This document shows positions 35,045 to 46,193 of a stretch of 64,000 nt of DNA, in pieces; position 1 is the first letter of the stretch, and every line of letters starts with the position of its first letter. The stretch lies in assembly GCF_000801105.2 (NCBI RefSeq), contig NC_079515.1, positions 24,079,407-24,143,406 on the forward strand, in the 5' to 3' direction. The notes under the pieces were generated by a model, which saw only the letters and a program-made list of their open reading frames with translations, made no database searches and had not been told where the DNA came from. The position numbers and the translations under genes were made by a program. This stretch comes from Raphanus sativus (taxonomy: Eukaryota; Streptophyta; Magnoliopsida; Brassicales; Brassicaceae).

Positions 35045-35930
35045 CATGGTTTTCACCAGTTTTTCAGTCTGTGTCGCGATGGTAGACTGCTTTATATGTC
35101 TACACCAATGTGTAGGCGTACGATTCAGTCTATGTGTCAACGAACAAGTCAGTTTCACAATTGACCTTTTTAACTTTTTTTTGTAACGCAGACTTCCCCA
35201 GCAGTCTACATCCTTACCTTTGACTACAAAAACAAAAATTTACATAGACCTACCAAGACGGCTACGTAAAAGAGGTTGGTTTTACATTTGACCGAACTTT
35301 TGACTTTCTTAAGTACACTTCAATGGAAGTCTACGAAATGTCGGCTGCCAAAGAAGTCTACTTAAGGTCAGTTTTGTATTTGACCAAAACATTGACTTCG
35401 TTGAATAGGTTAGTTTTGTATTTGACTAAAATGTTTTTAAATAAAATAAATATTTTTTAATAGACTTCCAATGCAGTCTTCACATTTTTCACAAAAAAAT
35501 ATAGACTGTTCGTGAAGTCTACATATTTATTTTGGTCAAATGCAAAACCAACCCATGGATTTTGAAGTTAGACCTTATGTGAAGTCTACGAATCTGTAGA
35601 CTACATATGAAATCTACATTCGAAAGTCAAACAATGGTCAATTGCAAAACTAACATTTTTCAAAAAAATTGAAACACGTAGACTACATATGAAATCTACC
35701 TTCGAATGTCAAAACTTGGGTGAATTCTGGTCAATAATAAAAACTAACCTTTTTAATGTGGTAGACTAAAACGGAAGTCTAAATGTATAAAGTCAAAACT
35801 TGGATGAGTTTCTGGTCATATAAAAAAAGTAACCCGTAAAATTTTCAATTGCAAAAACTAACCCAAAAAGTAGACTGACACGAACATCTACACTGTCGTA
35901 GACTGATTGAAAAGTCTACGTAGGAAAATA
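35045..35930. repeat. AGTCTAC/GTAGACT inverted word cluster, left arm of the MULE
   Basis: About twenty AGTCTAC or GTAGACT words in both orientations, spaced 20-80 bases apart, with GGTCAAA-type words between. The same motif is dense in the right arm (40070-40260, 40850-40990, 41870-41960, 42540-43150), so it is a subterminal motif of the element. Confidence 0.85.
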
Positions 35931-36165
35931 TATTAAAACTGAATTTATGTATTATTCATAAAGTTTATTCTAGATTTTTTTGTTTGAAAGTGTGTGTTAG
36001 TTAATCCTAATAGGTTGGAGTGATTTTGAAAAGAAAAACTGTTGTAGTTATGAAATTATAATACTTTCGATTTCACAATGTTGTTAGGTGTTAACTGTAG
36101 ACATAATTGTAAGCTACGTTAATATTTATTCGCTAATTGCGTGAATTTATATTCTTTTGTAGGAA

Positions 36166-36759
36166 ATGACTCAATTACCGGCCGTATACAGAGAATGGGT
36201 GGAGAAAGGCTCATTGTGGGAGTTTGTGGTCAATAAAAAAAAGGGAGGGAGAATGTTCCCTTTGAAAGATGGTTGTACACATGTTGAACTTCTTCAAATG
36301 GTACAAGAAGATTATGATCTAGACAAGAAAACCGAGAAGATGGTGCTAACGTATTCTTTACCAGGCGTCATTTTACAGCAAATGGCTCCGGATACTCCTC
36401 CTATGCATGTCATGAATGATAGACAAGTGCAGAATTTGATCGAGTTGTCTAAGACACACTTTGTACGCCTTTGTGTATCAAGCCAGAGCCAAATAGAAGC
36501 TGAAGATGGTGACAATGCTGATGTGTCTGATGATGAAGATGCTGATGAAGATAGTAATGCTGCTGACTATGTACAAGAAAGTGGTGATGTTGCTGTTGAT
36601 GTTGACGATGGTGTAAACTATAGTGATTATGGGAAAGTGAAAGGTGAGGAATCTGATGAGGATGCAAAAGAAACGCTGTATGATGGCCATAAAGCAAAAT
36701 GCTCTGGTAGTGAAAGAAGATCCTTGTCTCTTAATGACAATATATATGTCGGTCTGTAA
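36166..36759 (+). pseudogene. MURA transposase N-terminal domain only
   Basis: A 197-residue frame starts three bases after a TTTTGTAG splice acceptor. The first 105 residues (REWVEKGSLWEFVVNKKKGG, then TYSLPGVILQQ) match the N-terminal PB1-like segment of plant MULE transposases. An acidic Asp/Glu-rich linker (DDEDADEDS) follows. The protein then stops. The next 270 bases hold degenerate repeats and then the convergent ULP1 gene, so the catalytic DDE domain, the zinc knuckle and the SWIM finger are gone. Confidence 0.8.
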
Positions 36760-36864
36760 AGGAAGACTATTACTTAAGTCTGCTACAAGAAAATTACATA
36801 AGTTTGTTACAACCAAAAGCCTGCTACATCAGTCTGTCTCACAGTACAATACAAAAGTCAGGTA

Positions 36865-37020
36865 CAAAATCCTACTACATATATCCGTTGAGGAAAGTCA
36901 CTTAAAAACCTTCATCCTTTCCTCACAATAGTCAAGTACCAAATCACTACATCAACCTAAATATATCCGATGAGGAAAGTCACCAAAAAAACTTCATCCT
37001 TTCCTCCTATTTGACCCAAA
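36865..37020. repeat. Short direct repeat between MURA remnant and ULP1 gene
   Basis: The block ATATCCG(T/A)TGAGGAAAGTCA followed by AACYTTCATCCTTTCCTC occurs twice, at about 36881-36926 and 36963-37004. It lies at the junction where the transposase has been deleted. Confidence 0.75.
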
Positions 37021-37033
37021 CTTCATCCTTATC

Positions 37034-40032
37034 TTAGTCATAGACACCGAGATGATTGAAAACACGTTTCTCTGTGCCGTTGATGCTGGTCTCATCAAAT
37101 ATCTCACTCGCCAACTGACTCCTGATTGTCTTGATTTTCTTATCACACAGGTCATGAGGTGAGAATGCCACGCCAAGTGCATGACATTCTATATACTTCA
37201 AGCAATACACTCCACAGTCCCCGTTCTGGTAGTTTTGTGGTACCTCAGATGCTGAGACCCGCTCATGTGTGAAATAATCTGTGTACAACTCCCTCTCTTC
37301 ACCGCAAGACATCATATGCAGCATGTACGGCACCATATGTGCAAAAGGCTTAACATGCTCGACAATCTCTTCATCCTTAGCGTAACAAACATCACTATCC
37401 CAAATCACTATGTGTCTCCTCGGAATTGATATCCAGCAAGCTACCCAATGATTACCCTTGACAAATAATGGAGCATATATATCATCAATCTCTTGCACCC
37501 ATGTCTTATCTGATCTGCAATATGCTGGTTCCTTGCCAGTGTAGTAGTTTAAGGCCCCAGAAGGGAGTAGTTTACCGGACTCTTCAGGACTGGCAAGAAA
37601 CTCTGAGTAACCTGATGTTCAAATTTGAGAAAACGTAACATCCAGGAAGCAAACTCTGTCTGACCTAAACCATTATGGGTGCTTTGTGTATCGAAGTCTT
37701 AAGAGATTAATTCCAGCATCCATGTGTTGCATCAAAGGAAAACTTCTACAAATAAGAGAAGGCTACAACAAAGAAGAGAAGGCTACCACAAAGGAAGACT
37801 TCTACATGCGAGAGAAGGCTACATACCGTGTCATTCAACCATTTTTTAGGAGTTAATAGTGTGTAGAACCAAAAACTTGAAGAACCTTTCACCTCTGTCG
37901 TCATTTGCTGTCAATAATCAAATCATGAAATTAAAACACTACCAAGTCCTTTAAATAAAGAGCAGCTATATAAGGTTGGATGACTTACGGGTCAAGTTGC
38001 AGCCAATCGATAAGAACAGAGAGCTTTGGTTTATCAACACCAGCAAATGGGTTATATCCCAGGCCTCGGTACGGCTGGTTAGGTATGATAACCTTTGCCG
38101 TGCTGTTTCCAGCAAAAGGAGATTTCTGAGTTGCAGCAAGCCTACGTTGCCTATCACTCCTAGCACGGGCCACAATGCAAGCATCTCTCACTTTTTTTAA
38201 CTTTTTCAGTTTTTTCACAGAACCAAAATCAATGCATGTTTGATATTTGTCTACTACAACACACTTATGTCTCCATTCCCATTCTCACTCTGCATTTATT
38301 TTCAGTAAAAAAACACAGATTAATAACTAAAAGAGAACATTCAAATAACAGCCATTAAAAACATACATTAATATCCAGTACAAACCAAAAGAGAAGAGTC
38401 AAATGCATAAGTTTTTTTCTTTTTCAAGGTTCCAAATTCAAGAGAAAACAAGTTATTTTCTTTTCACTGATTTTTTGCCTCTTTTGGTACTAACCACAGT
38501 GTCTTTGGCTTTGGCTCTTGTTGTCATTCTGGCTGGTTTAGGAGGTGCTTCCTCAGCTCTGCTTTCTTCACCGATGTCCTCCTTATCTTTGTCTCCATTA
38601 AATACATCAGCAGATGAACCAGCCTTTCTGTAGTCTTCCTTCCAACCTTCTTGCACAATCTTTTCAAGATGTCCCATCTTCGCAGTAAGGCCCTCAAGCC
38701 TGTCGGATTGTGTCTTCAGAGTGTTCTTCATAGTGCTCAGCTCCTCAACCATGGTAGAGGTCAGGCCAGTAGGCCACTGAGCTATTTCTGCTTTCATGGT
38801 CTCCACATCCAGGCCATGGGACTGACGAGCCTTCTTGCTTGATACTCCCTCAGACTCAGTGGGAGAAGGGGACAAAGCCACCTTGCTTTGCTCCATCTGA
38901 CCAGCGTCTGTCTTCATCGGATGGATCTCCTCCTTCACATTTGTCCACAGTTTTGTTCCGATAAGAGGCCAGTGACTTTCTTCCCACACCCAGTGTCTAT
39001 TAAACATTGCCTTCACTATGTTATCAGCCTTTTGGTCTTCCCGATCACCATCCCAGAGAAGAAACATTTCAGAGAGCTCCTTCAAAGCAAAGTTGTTAAC
39101 CCTAGTCTGCGGAAGAAAATAATATTGTTAGTATAAAACCATATGAAGAAAATAATATTGTGTTGTTGAAAAAAAACATATGAATCATACTTGTTTAACA
39201 ATATTTTCCTTCAGATATCTCTTGCCTCTATTACCAGAGTAGGCAAGTAAAGGTGGGGTCGGAGTACCTTCTATAGGGTCACCAAACCCTGCTGCGAATT
39301 CAGGGAGACACCAATAGATCCAGACTTGAAGCACCTGAACAAAGCCTTCCATAGCATAGGAAGGCTTGGCCAAGTCTAAACCCTTCACCGAATCCATCAA
39401 GAATTTAAATGCTACCTTTCCCCACGGATAAGCTTTAAAAGCTTCTTGATCCATCACCAACCTAGCCAGGCTAGCACATGTAGGTGACGAGCTTCTTGGT
39501 GCTTGGATGAAGCCAGCATAGATGGCTAGATACCCTAAACGCAGCCGATCATTTCGAGACCATGTTTCACACATCTGACACGCTGTGGTTAATTCCTCAA
39601 TACTTGGCCCCCGGTCGAAATGCACTCCCATCTTCCCCCAAAATGCTCTCATCTCATCTGTTACCTCAACCAGCGGATTCTCGAGATTCTTCACATACTT
39701 ACAGTTCAGCCCTGTTATCTCTTCAAATTCATGCAGAGAAAACCTCGCTGGTCGAACACCTACTAGACTCCACAACTCGTACTTCTTCTTGCAATCAAGC
39801 TGATAACTCAGTATATAGTGCACCAACCTTGAAGCCCATCCAAAATCCAATTCGTGGAACTTCAAGAACCTCCTACTGTGGAGTTCTTGAGCTCCTCCCA
39901 TTCATCTTTGTTGAGTGCTTTTTAAGAGCAGAGAAGAGCTTGCTGTTATCACTGTAGTAGGTAATGCTTTTACCCGGAACAGGTTCCTGCCCTACATTAT
40001 ACATCCTCGGTGGGAAATCAAGGTTATCCATT
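37034..40032 (-). CDS. DUF1985-ULP1 cysteine protease-like gene of the MULE, frameshifted
   Basis: It reads from MDNLDFPPRMYNVGQEPVPG (ATG at 40032) through DUF1985 (39885-39191: FGWASRLVHYILSY, YELWSLVGVRPARFSL), a second exon from 39108 (TRVNNFALKELSEMF, coiled-coil-like), an exon at about 38218-37987 (RRLAATQKSPFAGNSTAKVI), and a last exon 37613-37034. The last exon is a ULP1/SENP peptidase: GNHWVAC (His), VIWDSD (Asp), QNYQNGDCGVYC (Gln, Cys), so the triad is intact. ULP1 enzymes cleave SUMO or SUMO conjugates. Target specificity here is unknown. Two one-base deletions near 39935 and 39885 break exon 1. The left-hand MULE has the intact version of that stretch. Exon limits in the middle are uncertain. 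Confidence 0.8.
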
Positions 40033-40199
40033 TTGAAGTCTGCAGCAACAAGACAAACAAAGAATTAAACTCGTACTCTAGAAGTCTACAAATTCGATAA
40101 GAAGTTTACAAGAGAAGTCTACAAATTCGATAAGAAGTTTACAAGAGAAGTCTACAAATTCAAAATAAAGTCAACGCGAGAAGCAGAGATGGATTAGAA

Positions 40200-40930
40200 C
40201 TCAAGAGAAGCAGAGATGAAGTCTACATATCGACAATGATGTCTATCTACCTTAGAGTTGACTGACCGGAAGCAGAGATGGATTAGAGAAGATCCGCCCT
40301 TAGAGAAATGGATCTGAGACTGTCCGACACAGATCTGAAACAAACGAAACTAAAAAATTAGTAAACAAACTAAGAGAGAGGTTACATGCATATTGAGACA
40401 AGTCAACTAGTTGTTAAACGCGAGAAGACAGAGAGAGATGAAGTACCGTCCGTGAGACTGACCGGAAGCAGATATTTGGACGAGAACCACCGTTCGTTGT
40501 AAGTCGCCGGCACAGATCTGGAAAAGAAAGAAAAAGGTAAAGGAGGTTTAAAGGAGGTTACTTTTTAGCGATGGAGCGGTCGAAGCAGAGAGATAATTAA
40601 CTTACTGAGCCGACAGAGCGGACAGAGACTACTTTAAGCGGCAGAGACGTGGTGGCTAGAGTTCACCGGAAATCGCCATGAGAGAGACAAACGGCATGGA
40701 TTAGGATTTTTTACCCGACAAGCTTGAGAAAAAGTATTTATATGCTGGGTAACTTTTCTGGTTAGGTTAGAAAAGGTTTTGTTTACGGTTTACTTCGTTT
40801 AGGTTAATTATTTTGGTTAAATCCGGTTAAGTTAAATTTTGTGTGTAGACTTCTTCGTATGTCTACAACGATTTTTTCCGTTTTTTAAAAAATATTTAAA
40901 ATATGATTTACCAATTTTTTTATAATTTTA
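40200..40930 (-). repeat. Duplicated promoter/5'-UTR block, copy upstream of ULP1 gene
   Basis: A block of about 700 bp nearly identical to 41920-42635 (below). It includes GATCCGCCCTTAGAGAAATG, CCGTCCGTGAGACTGACCGG and the GTGTAGACTTCTTCGTATGT end. It lies directly 5' of the DUF1985-ULP1 gene. Confidence 0.9.
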
Positions 40931-41129
40931 AATATTCATAATATGTGTTACAAAAAAAGTATGATTGTGTAGACTTCTTCGTATGTCTACAAGTAGAGAA
41001 CTTGGTTACACACAATATAAACGAGAGTCAAAGTGACATACAAGTTGTTACACAATAAAACAAGTTGAGAATTTAGTCATACAGATTAAAAACGAGAGTT
41101 AAAGTGACATTACAACCGAGTCATACACA

Positions 41130-41666
41130 TTACATAAAGACGATAAGGAGACCTATGAAAATTAAGACCATAACCATAACCGCAACAAAGTAATCAAAGC
41201 TACACTTTGATTTATTCTTAGCCAACTCACAGACCATGTTCTCTAGTTTAAGAAGTTTCTGCTCAGTTTCAAAGTCAGCATAGAAGTTCATAGAATCAAC
41301 CTTCTCGGCTAACTGAAGGGTGTGTCTATCCCTGGCTCTCATCTCCTCCATTACAGCCTCATCCCACCACTTATAAACATGACACTCTCCATCATCTTTA
41401 TTACTACTTGTGTAGAACCTGCGCCCTGGATCGGTTCTACTATAAGACGTAGCTAGCTGAGGTTGGCTCCCATAATAGCAAGTCTGAGGAAAACCGAATT
41501 TAACTTCAGGCTGCGGAGGGTACACAAACGCCTGACTGTGCTCGTACTCTAACTGAGCTTGGTCTTCCTGAATCAGAGCTTCTATTTCGTTGGAGTCACT
41601 GTCTGAGGCATCACCACCAAACGTTGCAGACTGTGAAGGTTGGCTATAGCTGTAATCAATACCCAT
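41130..41666 (-). CDS. GRF-type zinc-finger-like protein with a C-terminal membrane segment (178 aa)
   Basis: A complete frame inside the MULE. Residues 1-60 are acidic and Gln-rich. Residues 61-108 resemble the GRF zinc-finger domain common in crucifer transposon-borne proteins (LATSYSRTDPGRRFY, then GECHVYKWWDEAVMEEM). Two of the usual zinc cysteines appear lost: CYYG stands where CxCG is expected, and FYTS where a cysteine normally follows. Cys63 and Cys95 remain. A helix rich in heptad leucines follows (LQLAEKV, KLLKLENMVCEL), and residues 158-178 form one hydrophobic membrane-spanning segment. Single-exon and uninterrupted. Its role in the element is unknown. Confidence 0.7.
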   Translation of the reverse strand: MGIDYSYSQPSQSATFGGDASDSDSNEIEALIQEDQAQLEYEHSQAFVYPPQPEVKFGFPQTCYYGSQPQLATSYSRTDPGRRFYTSSNKDDGECHVYKWWDEAVMEEMRARDRHTLQLAEKVDSMNFYADFETEQKLLKLENMVCELAKNKSKCSFDYFVAVMVMVLIFIGLLIVFM

Positions 41667-41919
41667 CTCTAATAAAACCTGTAATTATAAAATGGCACAT
41701 TCATTAAAACATAGCAGTAGATTAATTTGTAAAAGGTGACATACAAACCAACCACAGGGTGTAGATTTTGTTCGCCATGTATATAAGTATGTTAGTTTTC
41801 AATTATAGATATGATTAATTTGATGGACTATATGTAACTTATTCACATAGTCTAATCAAAATTCAGTCTAGCAAGAAGTCTACAATTTCATAATGAAGTC
41901 TACGCGAGAGGTCTACTTC

Positions 41920-42635
41920 GAAATGAAGTCTACGTATCGACAATGATGTCTATCTACCTTAGAGTTGACTAACCGGAAGCAGAGCTGGATTAGAGAAGAT
42001 CCGCCCTTAGAGAAATGGATCTGAGACTGGCCGACACAGATCCGAAACAAAAGAAACTAAAAAATTAGTAAACAAAATAAGAGAGAGGTTACATGAATAT
42101 TGAGACAAGTTTTGTTAAACGCGAGAAGACAGAGAGAGATGAAATACCGTCCGTGAGACTGACCGGAAGCATATATTTGGACGAGAAGAACCGTTCGTTG
42201 GAAGTCGCCGGCGCAGATCTGGAAAAGAAAAAAGTAAAGGAGGTTTAGAGGAGGTTACTTTTTAGCGATGGAGCGGTCGAAGCAGAAAGATAATTAACTT
42301 ACTGAGCCTACGGAGCGGACGGAGACTACTTTAAGCGGCGGAAACATGGTGGCTAGAGTTCACCGGAAATTGCCATGAGAGAGAAAAAACGGCGTGGATT
42401 AGGGTTTCTTACCCGACAAGATTGAGAAAGGGTATTTATATGCTGGGTAACTTTTCTGGTTAGGTTAGAAAATGTTTGGTTTACGGTTTACTTCGTTTAG
42501 GTTAATTATTTTGGTTAAATCCGGTTAAGTTAAATTTTGTGTGTAGACTTCTTCGTATGTCTACAACGATTTTTTTTCTGTTTTTAAAAAAAAAATTAAA
42601 ATATGATTTACCAATTTTTTTTATAATTTTAAATA
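41920..42635 (-). repeat. Duplicated promoter/5'-UTR block, copy upstream of GRF-like gene
   Basis: Same block as 40200-40930, in the same orientation, with roughly one difference per twenty bases. Each minus-strand gene in this MULE therefore has its own copy of the same upstream region. Confidence 0.9.
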
Positions 42636-42639
42636 GACT

Positions 42640-43315
42640 GACAAAGACGTCTACATATTTATAGACTTTACTGTAGGTCTACGAAACCCTAAACCACAAA
42701 TCTCAAACCCTAAATAGTTTGCTTGATACTCAAAAAGTCTCATTTACTGTATCAAATATCAAAATTACACAAAATATAAACTACTAAACATTAATAAACA
42801 GATTTAAGTCCATAAAACCAAAAAAAACAAAATCTAAAGTCTAATTCTAAAAATCTACCATTAAAAGACCTATCATGTTATAACCTTTTGTTTCTAAACT
42901 ATGAACATTGTTTATATCATAGATACCAATTTAGTATATATTCTTTAAAATTGTTCAGTTATAATTTTAATATATTTACTTCATACTATCCATTATATTG
43001 ATGATTAGTTAAAATCTATCACAATAATTATTTTTAAACAATTTTAAAACAACATATTAGATAAAATTTTGGTATAGACTACACATCAAGTCTACAAATT
43101 AGACTTTGCTGGAGGTCTAAAAATATGTAGACTTCCTTCTTCTACATGTAGACTTCCAAAAGGATAGAAACGTAAATACCCCTCCGTTTTTTGTTTGTTC
43201 ATAAAGACTAAATAGTATTTTCATCTTCTATTTAGGTTGGTTCTGCATTTGACTGAAATTGGGGTACACTAATGCATTTGACTTCAATATTTAGGTTGGT
43301 TTTTGCAATTCTCCC
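42640..43315. other. Right terminal arm of the MULE, non-coding
   Basis: AT-rich with GTAGACTT words, ending in a block shared with the other MULE at 9268-9420 (GAAACGTAAA, TTTTTTGTTTGTTC, TTGGGGTAC). Confidence 0.75.
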
Positions 43316-43324
43316 TTATTTTAT

Positions 43325-44022
43325 AGGTTGTAAAAACGGTAAAATGAAAAAACTATCTTTAATACCAAATAAATTAGATAATCATAGTGAAAACACATCT
43401 ATAAATATTTTAATTTAATTCTTTGTGTTTTTTAAATTATTGAAATAATTTAAATATCACATCTTAAGTAGTAGTAAACTTTGGTAGTTTATAAAAAAAA
43501 TATTAATATAAATTATTTAGTTAATAAAAAAATAAATATTTTATATATACATCACATATTTTATTTTTTAATATCTAGAGCATACAGATTACAAATACAA
43601 CAAATTTTACTGCAACAAAAATTTCTACAAAAAAAATCTACAGCTACAACTAACTTACCCACAATTAAAAATTTAAAGCTACATTACTGAGATATATTAC
43701 TGAGAATAAGTTTAAAGGTTTGATTACGTATCTCAGCAAAGTTGTTATTAAGTTTAATTAAGAATATACACATGCAGTATTGATCAGTCTTTCAAATTTC
43801 AGAAAATAGCTAACCAATGTCGATAGATATCGGCTGACAAAATGTTACCATAATTTAATTCGCTTTTAATTTTACGAAGAAGAATGATTTTATAATTTCG
43901 ATTTTTTACCTATCAAAAGCTGGTTTTGGACTAAAAACATCGTATTAAATTCATAATTATTAAAAATACTAGTTTGAGTATCGATATAATAAATGTGAAC
44001 TGAACGGTAACATTTCTGACCA
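43325..44022. other. AT-rich spacer between MULE and Helitron
   Basis: No gene or repeat recognised. Confidence 0.5.
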
Positions 44023-45307
44023 TCTATCTTATTAAAACAGAAACATTACAACTTCTTCTAGGTGGATTTTAAAAGTGGACCTCATATATTTAAATTAAAC
44101 GTCTCATTCCTTATATATAATATGTACCATAGCTGAACTTTGTATATATGTATTTCCCTAAATACAATTCCTCTGACTGTTCATATTCCATATATGGTTT
44201 CCAAATATATAATTACATGTTGATTTAAATAAGATAGATACTAAAATCCCCTATATATTAATCCTGGAACATTACAACATGTTTTGTAGCCACGTGTCAT
44301 CACTAGGATGATTCTCAGAAATCATTAGAAAAATATGTTGGTCCATATAGATATATATTATACTTTTTATTAAACTAATTATCATATTAATTAATAGTCT
44401 TAAATTCTTTCCTTAAATAAAAGCTACGTAAGTTTATTTCCTTAAATAAAAGATACGAAATTACCTAATATGATTAACGTATATATGATAATTAATGATT
44501 ACAAATCAAAAATATTTGATAAAAAAAATTGTATCCTCTACATTTTATTTTAATTAATATTATAAAAAAAATCACTTAAACATATTTTAAAAAATAGATT
44601 TTTCATATATGTTATATTTTGAATTTTTTAAAACGTCTATAAATTACCAAAAATTGTAAGATGTTATTAAGATGATATTTTTTAGAACAGAACATGATCC
44701 GAAACGAAATATTTCGGATATCGAATATATCGAAACCAGATTTATATACTTAAATATATTAAGTTTTTTTAGAATTTAATATCTAAAAGAATATTAAAAA
44801 TATATAAAATGTTATTAAGTTGTCCAAAATACTTGAAAATATTTACAAATAGTTAAAAATACATGATTAAAATAGTTAAATGATATTCAAAATACTAATA
44901 CTTCAAATATCTATTGATTTCTTATCCGAATATTGAAGCTAACCAAATTTTATGTTAAGTTTAAGTATTTTAGCTTGCATTATACACATTTATATGTTAT
45001 AAATAATTTTTTATTTTTATATTTTGAGAAATTTAAAGCATATACGAATTTTATTTTTTTAAAAAATAGAATGAGTTATCTGAGTCCAAATCCAAACCGA
45101 ACCCGCAGATCCGAACCGGATCGAACTCACAAAAAATCGAAATATAACTGAACCGAACCAAACTAAACTGAACCAAATGGTATCCGAATGTCCACCCAAA
45201 TCAAATGTAAAAACAAATCTTGATAACAAGATGCATTCTAATTATAATATTTCAATACAACATATTTTAAAAAACTCACCCCGCGCATGGCGCGGGTTAT
45301 CATCTAG
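44023..45307 (+). mobile_element. Non-autonomous Helitron
   Basis: The 5' end TCTATCTTATTAAAACAGAA has the TC start and layout of crucifer Helitrons. The 3' end has a perfect 7-bp hairpin CCCGCGC-ATG-GCGCGGG (45280-45296), followed after seven bases by CTAG. It sits between A (44022) and T (45308), the A/T target expected for Helitrons, with no target duplication. The interior holds no Rep/helicase. A second Helitron-like start (CTATATATTAATCCTGG, near 44250) suggests that one copy may be nested in another. Confidence 0.88.
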
Positions 45308-46193
45308 TACTAAGAATATTAATCGTAACTTATGATTTTTCTATTAAAGTAACTTATGTTAACAGAATAATTATTTATTGATGGGTTTACGGTGGGCCAG
45401 AATATTGTTGTCTATAAATTACGTTGGGCCAAATCTACTTTCTAAAACAAATAAACACATGTTTATGTATATTTTACAAAATATTGTAATATTGTATAGT
45501 ATTATACTTATACAATAGTACTAAAAACAAACCAAACTGAAATAAAATATATATCGAAAATGTGTTGAACCATTACACACGAAATATATTAGACCTCAGA
45601 GATAAAATTCACTTTGAAATTATGTAATAATTGTTTAAAAAAAAATAAACTTCGTAATGTACAAAAAAACAAAACACAAGTTTTATATCAAATTTTGTGT
45701 TACAATAAAAAACACAACCCGCGCTTGCAAAGTTTTATTTTTACATATATGATTCTTTAAACATAAAATTGAATTATACAAAAACTCGATACTACATCAA
45801 ACTAAACAATATAGAACACATTTGAAAAATAAAACCCGTGCGGGTGCGCATGACCTTTGCGAAAATCGTAGATATGTTTATATAATATATGTATATATAA
45901 ATATATTATGTTACACATATTTTCATATAAATAATACTCCAATGTAAGTTTAGTATGATAATATTGAAAATACAAAATATATAGCACCATATATTTTAAA
46001 TAATATATTAAAAATTCTATTTTACATTATCATAAAATTTAAAAATTAAATTTAGTAGTTAAACACATTGTTTATTTGAACACATTAGTACACATTGTTA
46101 TTTCTCAAAATTTTATATTATTACACATTACAGACATGTATAAAATTTAGTACAAATAAAAAAAAAATTGACACCCGCTCGGTCATGATCTAG
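45308..46193 (+). mobile_element. Degenerate Helitron remnants
   Basis: Three further Helitron-like 3' ends lie close together: AACCCGCGCTTGC near 45717, a hairpin ACCCG-TG-CGGGT near 45834-45845, and ACACCCGCTCGGTCATGATC ending in CTAG just before T at 46193. No 5' ends could be placed, so extents are uncertain. Confidence 0.55.

Larger units (their letters stand above)
34551..43315. mobile_element. Complete 8.77-kb MULE carrying a ULP1 gene (Kaonashi-like)
   Basis: The left end GGGCTTTTTTCAAGAATGAC and the complement of the right end, GGGAGAATTGCAAAAACCAA, align as imperfect inverted repeats that share ACCTAA...ATT.AAGTCAA..GCA. The 9-bp target duplication TTATTTTAT is perfect (34542-34550, 43316-43324). 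Inside are a MURA N-terminal exon on the plus strand and two genes on the minus strand: DUF1985-ULP1 and a GRF-like protein. Subterminal zones are full of GTAGACTTC/GAAGTCTAC words. No DDE transposase core is present, so the element cannot move alone. Confidence 0.93.

Noticed and set aside
36449..36816. His-rich and hydrophobic frames opposite the MURA remnant
   Set aside because: Antisense readings of Asp/Glu-rich codons.
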